From Pseudomonas chlororaphis subsp. chlororaphis (GTDB lineage Bacteria; Pseudomonadota; Gammaproteobacteria; Pseudomonadales; Pseudomonadaceae), in the NCBI RefSeq assembly GCF_003945765.1, contig NZ_CP027712.1, positions 992,001 to 1,056,000 of the forward strand: a stretch of DNA of 64,000 nucleotides, in the 5' to 3' direction. This document shows positions 17,877 through 25,672 of the stretch, in pieces (position 1 is the first letter of the stretch; each line of letters opens with the position of its first letter). Below the pieces are notes generated by a model. It searched no databases and was not told the origin of the DNA. It saw nothing but the letters and a program-made list of their open reading frames with translations. The position numbers and the translations under genes were made by a program.

Positions 17877-18593
17877 TTACGGCATCAGGACTTCGATCGA
17901 GCCATCGGCGGTCATGCTGACCTGGCTGGTGCCGGCCTCGACTTCCGGAGTGACCGGCGCCGCATCCATGCCCGCGGCTTTCATCATCACCGGTCCGCGC
18001 AGATACGGTTGTGGATAACCGTTGCTGTTGAGGTTCAGGTTGACGATCTTGTAGCCCTTGCCTCCCAGCGCTTCGGTGGTCAGCTGCGCACGAGCCTTGA
18101 AGGCATCGACCGCTTCCTTGAGCAGTTTGTCTTCGCTGGCCTTGCGGGTCGGGTCGGCGATGGCGAAATCCATCCCGCCCATCTTCAGGTCGGTCAGCAG
18201 TTCGCCGGTGAGCTTGGACAGCGCGGCGAAGTCCGAGCTTTCCAGGCGCAGTTCGGCGCGCTCGCGCCAGCCGGTGATCTTCTGGCCCTTGGTGTCGTAG
18301 ATCGGGTAGCTGTTGCGGCTGCCCTGGCGCAAGGTGATGTCCTTGACCTGGCGTGCCTGGCCCAGGGCCTTGTTCATAGTGGTGGTGATTTCCGCGGCGA
18401 GCTTGGCCGGGTCGGCGTTCTGCGATTCGCTGTAGAGGGTGACGATCATCAGGTCGCGGGCCACTTCCTGACTGACTTCGGCGCGCAGGGAGATCTGGTT
18501 GTAATGAAGTTCATCGGCGGCCAGGGCCGGCAGGCTGGCGAGGGTGCCGGCGCTGAGGGCGAGAAGGGCGGCGCTGCGACTGAATGTATGCAT
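17877..18593 (-). CDS. SIMPL-domain (DUF541) periplasmic protein
   Basis: 238 aa with a signal peptide of about 25 residues (LLALSAGTLASLPALA, then ADELHYNQISLRAEVSQEVA). The rest is one SIMPL/DUF541 domain: DLMIVTLYSESQNADP near residue 48, RQGSRNSYPIYDTKGQKITGWR and LLKEAVDAFKARAQLTTEALG. Members are periplasmic or outer-membrane associated, and some have been linked to oxidative-stress tolerance; the molecular function is not established. It is a single gene with its own terminator, divergent from roxS. Confidence 0.85.
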   Translation of the reverse strand: MHTFSRSAALLALSAGTLASLPALAADELHYNQISLRAEVSQEVARDLMIVTLYSESQNADPAKLAAEITTTMNKALGQARQVKDITLRQGSRNSYPIYDTKGQKITGWRERAELRLESSDFAALSKLTGELLTDLKMGGMDFAIADPTRKASEDKLLKEAVDAFKARAQLTTEALGGKGYKIVNLNLNSNGYPQPYLRGPVMMKAAGMDAAPVTPEVEAGTSQVSMTADGSIEVLMP

Positions 18594-18730
18594 GAAAACT
18601 CCTTGAGTGCGGTCCGCAGGTATTGGGTCCCAGCCTGCGTGAAACCATCAGACTCTAGCTTTTATTGTCTGGTTCGGTCCGTTAACAACTTCTATACATC
18701 TATTACCCAACGCCAACTACGGAGGTTTTT

Positions 18731-18774
18731 GTAGCCGCTGGCGAAGCCTGCGCTCGACTGCGCAGCAGTCGTAA
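18731..18774. repeat. REP element (GTAGCCGCTGGCG variant)
   Basis: A variant of the GTAGCCGCTGCCG family with an internal CTGCG/CGCAG hairpin. It lies in the 400-base gap (18594-18993) between the SIMPL gene and roxS. Confidence 0.6.
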
Positions 18775-18824
18775 TCTGTTCTCGAGCCGGACTCTGAGAT
18801 GGGGATGGCGAGCGCTTTGCGCTC

Positions 18825-18893
18825 TATCGCGGGCAAGCCTCGCTCCTACAGGCAGGTGGTGTTTTTGCAGGCAAGGCTTGCCCGCGACTGGCC
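18825..18893. repeat. REP inverted pair (GCGGGCAAGCCTCGCTCCTAC type)
   Basis: Left arm TATCGCGGGCAAGCCTCGCT and right arm AGGCAAGGCTTGCCCGCGAC are inverted relative to each other. They belong to the same family as the elements at 23505, 32377 and 34357. The rest of the gap upstream of roxS holds TATACT at 18951, a possible -10 box. Confidence 0.7.
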
Positions 18894-18993
18894 ATTGCCC
18901 AAGACTGTGGCGGTTTGCCGCAGTTTTGCCTGTCTGGGCCGCTGCTTGGTTATACTCGTCGCGATCCGCCTGGAGCGCTCATCAGGAGAGCTC

Positions 18994-20256
18994 ATGCTCG
19001 CCCCCGTACAACTGCTTTCCGCCACTCGCCAGAACCTCTGGCGTCTGACTTTCATCCGCATCCTGGTTCTGGCCGCTCAGGCCGGCTCGGTGGGGCTCGC
19101 CTACTGGTTCGACCTGCTACCGCTGCCCTGGCTGCAACTGGCCGTCACCCTGGGCCTGTCGCTGATCCTCTGCGCCTTCACCGCCATTCGCCTGCGCACC
19201 TCGTGGCCGGTCACCGAGCTGGAATATGCCGTGCAACTGGCTTGTGATTTGTTTATCCACAGCGCCCTGTTGTATTTCTCCGGCGGTTCGACCAACCCCT
19301 TCGTCTCCTATTACCTGGTGCCGCTGACAATCGCCGCCGTGACCTTGCCATGGCGCTATTCGGTGGTCCTTTCCGGTATCGCGCTGACCATGTACACCTT
19401 GCTGCTGGCGCAGTTCTACCCGCTGCAGACTTTCCCCATCGCCCGGGAGAACCTGCAGATCTACGGGATGTGGCTGAGCTTCGCCCTAGCCGCGGCGGTG
19501 ATCACCTTCTTCGCCGCGAGAATGGCCGAGGAGCTGCGGCGGCAGGAGGAGCTACGGGCGATCCGCCGCGAAGAGGGCCTGCGCGACCAGCAGTTGCTGG
19601 CTGTCGCGACCCAGGCCGCTGGCGCCGCCCACGAGCTGGGAACGCCCCTGGCGACCATGAGCGTACTGCTCAAGGAAATGCGCCAGGACCACCTCGACCC
19701 AATGCTGCAAGATGACCTGGGCGTGCTCCAGGACCAGGTCAAACTGTGCAAGGAAACCCTGCAGCAACTGGTGCGCGCCGCCGAGGCCAACCGCCGGCTG
19801 GCGGTGGAGATGCAGGATGTCACCGTCTGGCTCGACGAAGCGCTGAACCGCTGGCACCTGATGCGCCCCGAAGCCAGCTACCGCTTCCAATTGCTGGGCA
19901 AGGGCACGATGCCGCGGCTGGCGCCGCCGCCGGACCTGACCCAGGCGTTGCTCAACCTGCTGAACAATGCAGCCGATGCTTGTCCGGAAGGGCTGGAAGT
20001 CCAGCTGGATTGGGACGCCGAGAACCTGACCATCAGTATTCGTGACCACGGCGCCGGTGTGCCGCTGGCCATCGCCGAGCAGATCGGCAAACCGTTTTTT
20101 ACCACCAAGGGCAAAGGTTTCGGCCTGGGCCTGTTTTTGAGCAAAGCCAGCGTGACACGCGCCGGCGGCTCAGTGAAACTCTACAGTCATGAGGAAGGCG
20201 GCACGCTCACCGAGCTGCGCCTGCCCCACGGCGCCCGAGGAGACCAACATGAGTGA
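18994..20256 (+). CDS. roxS: Redox sensor histidine kinase RoxS (RegB/PrrB family)
   Basis: Membrane kinase controlling respiratory gene expression, 420 aa from the ATG at 18994, preceded by CAGGAGAG. Six membrane helices occupy about residues 20-175 and contain GGSTNPF (97-103), the ubiquinone-sensing motif of RegB. The phospho-acceptor is H213 in AAHELGTPLATM. C252 (KLCKETL) matches the position of the redox-active RegB cysteine. The HATPase domain ends in GKGFGLGLFLSKA. The stop overlaps the roxR start by 8 bases. Pseudomonas RoxSR regulates terminal oxidases, including the cyanide-insensitive oxidase. Confidence 0.93.
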   Translation: MLAPVQLLSATRQNLWRLTFIRILVLAAQAGSVGLAYWFDLLPLPWLQLAVTLGLSLILCAFTAIRLRTSWPVTELEYAVQLACDLFIHSALLYFSGGSTNPFVSYYLVPLTIAAVTLPWRYSVVLSGIALTMYTLLLAQFYPLQTFPIARENLQIYGMWLSFALAAAVITFFAARMAEELRRQEELRAIRREEGLRDQQLLAVATQAAGAAHELGTPLATMSVLLKEMRQDHLDPMLQDDLGVLQDQVKLCKETLQQLVRAAEANRRLAVEMQDVTVWLDEALNRWHLMRPEASYRFQLLGKGTMPRLAPPPDLTQALLNLLNNAADACPEGLEVQLDWDAENLTISIRDHGAGVPLAIAEQIGKPFFTTKGKGFGLGLFLSKASVTRAGGSVKLYSHEEGGTLTELRLPHGARGDQHE

Positions 20257-20809
20257 CGAAATCCAAGTCGAAGGCGAAGAACTGCCGCATCTGTTGCTGG
20301 TGGATGACGACGCCACCTTCACCCGGGTGATGGCGCGGGCCATGAGCCGTCGCGGCTTTCGCGTCAGCACCGCGGGTTCCGCCGAGGAAGGCCTGGCCCT
20401 CGCCCAGCAGGACCTGCCGGACTTCGCCGCGCTGGACCTGAAGATGGACGGCGACTCCGGCCTGGTGCTGCTGCCCAAGCTGCTTGAGCTCGATCCGGAA
20501 ATGCGCGTGGTGATCCTCACCGGTTATTCGAGCATCGCCACCGCGGTCGAAGCGATCAAGCGCGGCGCCTGCAACTACCTGTGCAAACCGGCGGACGCCG
20601 ACGACGTACTGGCCGCGCTGCTCTCCGAGCACGCCGACCTCGACACCCTGGTGCCGGAAAACCCGATGTCGGTGGACCGCCTGCAATGGGAGCACATCCA
20701 GCGGGTGCTGACCGAACATGAAGGCAACATCTCCGCCACTGCCCGTGCCCTGGGCATGCACCGCCGAACGCTGCAGCGCAAGTTGCAGAAGCGCCCGGTT
20801 CGTCGCTGA
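20249..20809 (+). CDS. roxR: Response regulator RoxR (RegA/PrrA family)
   Basis: 186 aa from the ATG at 20249, overlapping roxS. The receiver domain has the acidic pair D19/D20, phospho-acceptor D63 (ALDLKMDG), the T/S of TGYSS and K113 (LCKPAD). After a short linker, a Fis-type helix-turn-helix (GNISATARALGMHRRTLQRK) ends the protein, exactly the RegA/PrrA layout. It is the partner of RoxS. A stem of GAGCCGATC and its complement at 20850-20873 follows the gene but lacks a T-run. Confidence 0.94.
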   Translation: MSDEIQVEGEELPHLLLVDDDATFTRVMARAMSRRGFRVSTAGSAEEGLALAQQDLPDFAALDLKMDGDSGLVLLPKLLELDPEMRVVILTGYSSIATAVEAIKRGACNYLCKPADADDVLAALLSEHADLDTLVPENPMSVDRLQWEHIQRVLTEHEGNISATARALGMHRRTLQRKLQKRPVRR

Positions 20810-20903
20810 ACCGCGACTGAACGAATGTCCTCAGGGCAAGTGAAAAAGCGAGCCGATCCTCTATGATCGGCTCGATGCTTGTCCCTATCCCAATCGAGCC
20901 TTG

Positions 20904-22634
20904 ATGATGAATCAGAACGCTGAGTATTCCGCGGTCAACGATGCTGTGCGCGGGCAGTTTTTCCGTCGTGTCTGGGAAATGACTACGCCTTACTGGCGCA
21001 GCGAGGAGAAGGGCAAGGCCTGGTTGCTGCTGTGCGCGGTGGTGGCCCTGACCCTGTTCAGCGTGGCGATCTCGGTGTGGATCAACAGCTGGTACAAGGA
21101 TTTCTACAACGCCCTGCAAAAGAAGGACGAAGCGGCGTTCTGGCAGCTGATCCTGTATTTCTGTGGGATTGCCGCGGTGGCCATCCTGGCCGCGGTCTAC
21201 CGGCTCTACCTGACCCAGATGCTGACCATCCGCTGGCGGGCCTGGCTCACGGAAAAACACTTCGCCCGCTGGCTGGGCCACAAGAACTACTACCAGCTGG
21301 AGCAGGGCGGCTACACCGATAACCCGGACCAGAGGATTTCCGAAGACCTCAACAGCTTCACCAGCAATACCCTGGGGCTCGCCCTGGGCCTGCTGCGTAC
21401 CGTGGTCAGCCTGGTGTCGTTCTCGATCATCCTGTGGGGCGTGTCGGGCAGTATCGAAGTCTTCGGCTACACCATTCCCGGCTACATGTTCTGGTGCGCC
21501 CTGGTGTACGCCGCCGTCGGCAGCTGGCTGACCCACTTGATCGGTCGACGCCTGATCGGCTTGAACAACAACCAGCAACGTTTCGAGGCAGACCTGCGTT
21601 TTTCCATGGTGCGGGTGCGGGAGAACGCCGAGAGCATTGCCCTGTATGACGGCGAGCCGAATGAGAACAAACGCCTCAGCGCTCGCTTCGGCATGGTCTG
21701 GCACAACTTCTGGGACATCATGAAAGTGTCCAAGCGCCTGACCTTCTTCACCTCGGGCTACGGCCAGATCGCGATCATTTTCCCCTTCATCGTCGCGGCC
21801 CCGCGTTACCTGACGGGCAAGATCGAACTGGGCGAGCTGATGCAGATCAACTCGGCATTCGGCAACGTCCAGGAGAACTTCAGCTGGTTCATCACCGCCT
21901 ATTCCGAGCTTGCGGCATGGCGCGCCACCTGCGACCGGCTGCTGAGCTTCCGCCAGGCCATGAGCGAAAACGAAGAGCGCGCGCCAGCCATCGACGTGCA
22001 GAGCCAGGGTGAAACCCTGCAGGTGCATAACCTTGGCCTGGACCTGGCGGACGGCCGGCACCTGCTGGCCGGTGCCGAAATGACCGTGACCCCCGGTGAG
22101 CGCCTGATGCTCAGCGGCCGTTCCGGCAGTGGCAAAAGTACCCTGCTGCGGGCGATGGGGCGGCTCTGGCCGGCCGGTCACGGCAGCATTCGCATGCCTG
22201 CCGAGCGTTATCTGTTCCTGCCGCAAAAGCCTTACCTGCCGATCGGCAGCCTGCGCGAAGCCTTGAGTTATCCACAGTCGGGCGACACCTACCCGCAGGA
22301 GCGTTACGTGCAGGTGTTGGAAACCTGCCGGTTGCCGCACCTGGTGTCTCGCCTGGACGAGAGCAATCACTGGCAGCGCATGTTGTCCCCGGGCGAGCAG
22401 CAGCGCCTGGCCTTTGCCCGTGCGTTGCTCTATGCGCCGCAATGGCTGTACATGGATGAGGCCACCTCGGCCATGGACGAAGAAGACGAGGCGACCCTGT
22501 ACCAGGCGCTGATCGACCAGTTGCCGGGGCTGAGCATTGTCAGCGTCGGGCATCGCAGCAGCCTCAAGCGTTTCCACCCGCGGCACATCCGCATCGAGCG
22601 CGGGCATCTGGTCGACCAGGCGGTGACGGTGTAG
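20904..22634 (+). CDS. SbmA/YddA-like ABC transporter, fused membrane and ATPase domains
   Basis: 576 aa from the ATG at 20904 (the next codon is also ATG). The N-terminal half carries about six helices and the SbmA/BacA-type sequence WINSWYKDFYNALQKKDEAA, with YRLYLTQMLTIRWRAWLTE and DNPDQRISEDL in the ABC_membrane_2 fold. The C-terminal half is an ATPase: Walker [11 protein letters not shown] near residue 405, signature LSPGEQQRLAFARALLY and Walker B WLYMDEATSAMD. The family includes E. coli YddA and BacA-type transporters handling peptides, fatty acyl groups or vitamin B12. The substrate here is unknown. The ribosome-binding site is poor. Confidence 0.82.
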   Translation: MMNQNAEYSAVNDAVRGQFFRRVWEMTTPYWRSEEKGKAWLLLCAVVALTLFSVAISVWINSWYKDFYNALQKKDEAAFWQLILYFCGIAAVAILAAVYRLYLTQMLTIRWRAWLTEKHFARWLGHKNYYQLEQGGYTDNPDQRISEDLNSFTSNTLGLALGLLRTVVSLVSFSIILWGVSGSIEVFGYTIPGYMFWCALVYAAVGSWLTHLIGRRLIGLNNNQQRFEADLRFSMVRVRENAESIALYDGEPNENKRLSARFGMVWHNFWDIMKVSKRLTFFTSGYGQIAIIFPFIVAAPRYLTGKIELGELMQINSAFGNVQENFSWFITAYSELAAWRATCDRLLSFRQAMSENEERAPAIDVQSQGETLQVHNLGLDLADGRHLLAGAEMTVTPGERLMLSGRSGSGKSTLLRAMGRLWPAGHGSIRMPAERYLFLPQKPYLPIGSLREALSYPQSGDTYPQERYVQVLETCRLPHLVSRLDESNHWQRMLSPGEQQRLAFARALLYAPQWLYMDEATSAMDEEDEATLYQALIDQLPGLSIVSVGHRSSLKRFHPRHIRIERGHLVDQAVTV

Positions 22635-22639
22635 TCAAC

Positions 22640-22669
22640 AGTGATCGTACAACCCGGCTGAGCTATGAT
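22640..22669 (+). promoter_or_regulatory. Promoter/operator of the GntR regulator gene
   Basis: AGTGATCGTACAAC (22640-22653) is, reversed, GTTGTACGATCACT, a 13/14 match to GTTGTACGATGACT at the kdgD promoter. It sits 10 bases before TATGAT (22664-22669), a likely -10. This suggests autoregulation by the GntR protein encoded at 22702. Confidence 0.55.
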
Positions 22670-22701
22670 GCGTCATCAGTTTTCGGAGAAAGAACTTCAC
22701 C

Positions 22702-23451
22702 ATGGACAACCAGAACACGGCGCCCCGCCTTCCACGCAAGCGCCGTAGCCTCGCCCAGGAGCTGGTGACCGTGCTGTCGGAGCAGATTCGCGACGGTCAG
22801 CTCAAGCGCGGTGACAAGTTGCCCACCGAGTCGGCGATCATGGAGGCCCATGGCGTCAGCCGGACCGTGGTGCGCGAAGCCATTTCCCGCTTGCAGGCCG
22901 CCGGCCAGGTGGAAACCCGCCACGGTATCGGCACTTTTGTGCTCGACACGCCAAGCCCGAGCGGCTTCAGGATCGATCCGGCGACCGTGGTGACCTTGCG
23001 CGATGTGCTGGCGATCCTGGAACTGCGCATCAGTCTGGAAGTGGAGTCGGCCGGACTGGCCGCGCAGCGGCGCAGCGGCGAGCAACTGGCGGCGATGCGG
23101 GCGGCGCTGGATGCCCTCAATGAAAGCGCGGCCCACGACAGCGATGCGGTGGCCTCGGATTTCCAGTTCCACCTGCAGATTGCCCTGGCCACGGGCAACC
23201 GCTATTTCACCGACATCATGACCCACCTGGGCACCAGCATCATTCCGCGCACCCGCCTGAATTCGGCACGCCTGGCTCACGACGATCAGCAGCACTACAT
23301 GAGCCGCCTGAGCCGCGAGCATGAAGAAATCTATGAAGCCATTGCCCGCCAGGATTCGGACGCGGCCCGGGCGGCCATGCGTCTGCACCTGACCAACAGC
23401 CGCGAACGGCTGCGCCATGCCCATGAAGAGGCAGAGGCGCAGCGCGGATAA
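22702..23451 (+). CDS. GntR/FadR-family regulator, probable repressor of the sugar-diacid cluster
   Basis: 249 aa. Residues 15-80 form the winged helix (GDKLPTESAIMEAHGVSRTV, VREAISRLQAAGQVETRHGI). Residues about 105-230 form an all-helical FCD ligand domain (LEVESAGLAAQRRS, DFQFHLQIALATGNRYFTDI, SREHEEIYEAIARQDSDAAR) with the acidic/histidine metal-site pattern of that fold. It probably senses a sugar-acid intermediate and controls kdgD-garD. A 14-bp sequence upstream of this gene recurs at 25597 in the kdgD promoter, although a phospholipase cassette now separates them. A T-less hairpin follows at 23457-23489. Confidence 0.82.
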   Translation: MDNQNTAPRLPRKRRSLAQELVTVLSEQIRDGQLKRGDKLPTESAIMEAHGVSRTVVREAISRLQAAGQVETRHGIGTFVLDTPSPSGFRIDPATVVTLRDVLAILELRISLEVESAGLAAQRRSGEQLAAMRAALDALNESAAHDSDAVASDFQFHLQIALATGNRYFTDIMTHLGTSIIPRTRLNSARLAHDDQQHYMSRLSREHEEIYEAIARQDSDAARAAMRLHLTNSRERLRHAHEEAEAQRG

Positions 23452-23504
23452 GCGCAACAGGCGCCAGACCGGGGAGGTTGGGCGCCTGTGTCAGGTTATC
23501 GTGC

Positions 23505-23592
23505 CGTTATTGCGGGCAAGTCGGATCGCCGCCCGCTCGCCCCCACAGAAACACTGCTGGTCTTCGGTAGGAGCGAAGCTTGCCCGCGATGC
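23505..23592. repeat. REP inverted pair (CTTGCCCGCGAT family)
   Basis: Left arm GCGGGCAAGTCGGATCGCCG and right arm GTAGGAGCGAAGCTTGCCCG in inverted orientation. It fills the gap between the GntR gene and the small phospholipase partner. Confidence 0.65.
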
Positions 23593-23594
23593 TT

Positions 23595-23786
23595 TTAGCG
23601 GTTTTTGAGAATCGAGCGATCCACCCTCACGGCCAGTTGCCCGGCGCCGGGTTTGGCATTGAAGGTCACATGCCCTTGCTGGTCGACGGTTGCCCGCGCG
23701 ACGGGAGAGCCGTTGACCAGCAGTTCCAGGGGCGCGCCCTGCAGGGATTGGCCCGAGGCCAGTGCTAGAGTCAGATTGATAGCCAT
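23595..23786 (-). CDS. Small protein downstream of and coupled to phospholipase C, unknown function
   Basis: 63 aa from the ATG at 23786, chosen because AAGGA lies 7 bases before it. Another ATG at 23807 overlaps the phospholipase stop, so reinitiation or coupling is likely either way. The product (MAINLTLALASGQSLQGAPL...) has no signal peptide or cysteine and alternates hydrophobic and polar residues. This suggests a small beta-sandwich (LELLVNGSPVARATVDQQGH, VTFNAKPGAGQLAVRV). It could be a chaperone, inhibitor/immunity protein or binding module for the phospholipase. No family was recognised. Confidence 0.6.
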   Translation of the reverse strand: MAINLTLALASGQSLQGAPLELLVNGSPVARATVDQQGHVTFNAKPGAGQLAVRVDRSILKNR

Positions 23787-23799
23787 GTCGATGTCCTTA

Positions 23800-25437
23800 T
23801 CAGGCATTGCGGTCGATGTAAGTGGTGGCGGTCTTGTCGATCGAGGCGATCAGCTCCGGCGAGCCACCGCGGAACTGGCGGAAAATGTTACGTCCGCTGG
23901 AACCGCCGCTGGTGTCCACCGGCACATTCAGGGTCGGCTGGAAGCGCTCGCTCAGTTCGGCGTAGGCGGACCACGGGCCGATGTACGACTCGTTCAAACC
24001 GTTGGTGTAGCTGAAGGCATAACGCACGGCATTGCCGGGCAGCCAGTTGGGTTCGCTGGGTGTCTGGCTCTGCCAGCCATCGGCCTGGATGCTCGGGGCA
24101 AGCGTCGGTGCTTCCAGGTAGCCCGCTGGCTTGTTGGGCTTGTAGTCCTTGAGCAGCAGGTAGGTGCTCCAGCCCCACCAGTTGTCGATGGTCTTGGTGT
24201 CGTTCAGGTTGTTCACGTCGCTGCGTCGCAGCACCTTGTCGCCCTGCATCACGAACAGTGGTGAAAAGTTGCCGCTCTTCGCCGCGTTCAGGTCCGGCAA
24301 CAGCTTCAGCGCCGTGAAGTTGCCGGGCGTCGGGGCCGCACCGCTGAGGTAGCTTTCGAAGATTTCGTCCGCCGAGCGTTGCACGGCCAACTTGACCTGC
24401 TTGCGGTTGTTGCTGTCGAGGGTGTCGAAATAACGCTTGTCGCCATAGGCATGCCAGCGGTCGCCCTGGGCGTTGCTGACGTTGAGGCCGAACTTGCTGT
24501 CCTCGTCGTGCATGAAGCGGGTGATCAGCGAACCGAGATCGCTCGGCGTGACCACCGCCGCCAGTTGCTTGCGCGGTACCCGCACATGGCCGGCGGAGAA
24601 CAGGTCGGTGAGGAAGTGATCGGCGAAGGCGTTCATGGCGTAGGCCAGTTCCAGCTGCTTTTCGTCGGCGTTCTTGTGCGCCAGTACCGCCTGCTGCAGG
24701 GCCGCGGTGTGCCCGGCGATATAGGCCAGCAGCGCCCACTCGCCGAAATGGTCGGCATTGTTGGCCGCCAGCTTCAGGTAGCGGCCCAGGGGGAACAGCG
24801 CCGAGGCGAAGCTGCCGCCGCCGGTGATCTTGTTCCACTCTTCGGACAACGTATCTCCCAGGGCGTCATAGGCCTCGTGAGGTTGCCTGCCGTCCTTGAG
24901 CGCCTGGTTGGCGGCGGCGATTTCCTTCTGCATTACCGCGAGAATCTGTTTCGCCTCGTCCTTGGCCGCCGGCAACACGGCGAGGGAGTTGAACGCGGCG
25001 GTAAAACGCTGCAAACGATCCACCGGCGTCGCGCCTTCGCAGATCGGCTGGTCGGGGATGCCATAGAAATCGCCGCCCAGCGCCACCACCTGGCCGTAGG
25101 TCAGGGCCAGGCCATTGGGCAGGTGCAATTCGACCTGCCAGGCTGGAACGCCGGGGGCGTCCTTGACGAAACGCAGCAGGGTGGCATCGCCGATGGCGGT
25201 GTGCTCGCCACCCTCGAAACGCAGCTGGGGCAGGGCCTTGAGGTTTTTGCCCGGTGCCGCGGGGAGGAGCCCGGGCTGGTGATACTTGATGGTGTGATGA
25301 CCGTCGGCGATCAGCACCAGGTGGTCGCCATCACCGGAAATGGCAATGCCGCGTTCGCTGAAAAGGCTGTCCAGATCGGCAACGACCTGGCTTTTGTGCT
25401 GCAGCTGTTCCCGCTGCTGAGTGTGTAGACCTGACAT
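23800..25437 (-). CDS. Zn-dependent phospholipase C-like protein
   Basis: 545 aa from the ATG at 25437, which has an AAGGAG ribosome-binding site 6 bases upstream; a start at 25470 would discard it. The zinc-dependent phospholipase C pattern is visible: ADHFGEWALLAYIAGHTAAL near residues 229-248 and NAFADHFLTDLFSAGHVRVP at 269-288. The likely metal ligands are H230, H243, H274, D278 and H284. The C-terminal region beyond residue 300 is not assigned. There is no signal peptide, so export would need a non-Sec route or cell lysis. The gene is preceded by a sigma-70 promoter with a LexA box and followed by a small coupled ORF. The call to phosphatidylcholine-type phospholipase is from motif memory. 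Confidence 0.75.
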   Translation of the reverse strand: MSGLHTQQREQLQHKSQVVADLDSLFSERGIAISGDGDHLVLIADGHHTIKYHQPGLLPAAPGKNLKALPQLRFEGGEHTAIGDATLLRFVKDAPGVPAWQVELHLPNGLALTYGQVVALGGDFYGIPDQPICEGATPVDRLQRFTAAFNSLAVLPAAKDEAKQILAVMQKEIAAANQALKDGRQPHEAYDALGDTLSEEWNKITGGGSFASALFPLGRYLKLAANNADHFGEWALLAYIAGHTAALQQAVLAHKNADEKQLELAYAMNAFADHFLTDLFSAGHVRVPRKQLAAVVTPSDLGSLITRFMHDEDSKFGLNVSNAQGDRWHAYGDKRYFDTLDSNNRKQVKLAVQRSADEIFESYLSGAAPTPGNFTALKLLPDLNAAKSGNFSPLFVMQGDKVLRRSDVNNLNDTKTIDNWWGWSTYLLLKDYKPNKPAGYLEAPTLAPSIQADGWQSQTPSEPNWLPGNAVRYAFSYTNGLNESYIGPWSAYAELSERFQPTLNVPVDTSGGSSGRNIFRQFRGGSPELIASIDKTATTYIDRNA

Positions 25438-25472
25438 TTCTAGCTCCTTGATATGTCGTAGGTATTTCAAGA

Positions 25473-25500
25473 AATTAACTGTATGTATATACAGTTAATT
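25473..25500 (-). promoter_or_regulatory. LexA operator (SOS box) of the phospholipase gene
   Basis: Core CTGTATGTATATACAG fits CTGT-N8-ACAG. The symmetry extends outward to AATTAA/TTAATT, giving a 28-bp near-palindrome. It lies directly downstream of the -10 box, where LexA binding would block transcription. Confidence 0.8.
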
Positions 25501-25503
25501 GCG

Positions 25504-25531
25504 AGCATAAAGCAAAATCCTGACTCGTCAA
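25504..25531 (-). promoter_or_regulatory. Sigma-70 promoter of the phospholipase gene
   Basis: On the minus strand, TTGACG (25531-25526), a 16-base spacer and TATGCT (25509-25504). The transcription start would fall in the LexA box. Confidence 0.75.
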
Positions 25532-25578
25532 GCAGGTATTTTTTGCCGCGTATTTTGGCGATGGCTGACGAATTGCTG

Positions 25579-25618
25579 TTGACGATTGTTTTTTAAGTTG
25601 TACGATGACTTACAACTT
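25579..25618 (+). promoter_or_regulatory. kdgD promoter with overlapping GntR-type operator
   Basis: TTGACG (25579-25584), 16 bases, then TACGAT (25601-25606). An inverted repeat AAGTTGTA-N8-TACAACTT at 25595-25618 covers the -10 box. Its left part GTTGTACGATGACT recurs upstream of the GntR gene at 22640. Confidence 0.65.
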
Positions 25619-25672
25619 CGGCCAAGGCTGATGTGTTTTTCATCACAATGTGCGTCCCAGGGTGTTCGAATA

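Noticed and set aside
20850..20873. Terminator after roxR
   Set aside because: The stem is good but no T-run follows on the plus strand; recorded only in the roxR entry.
23595..25531. Prophage or tailocin fragment around the SOS-controlled phospholipase
   Set aside because: No holin, endolysin, tail or integrase gene is adjacent; flanking genes are metabolic.
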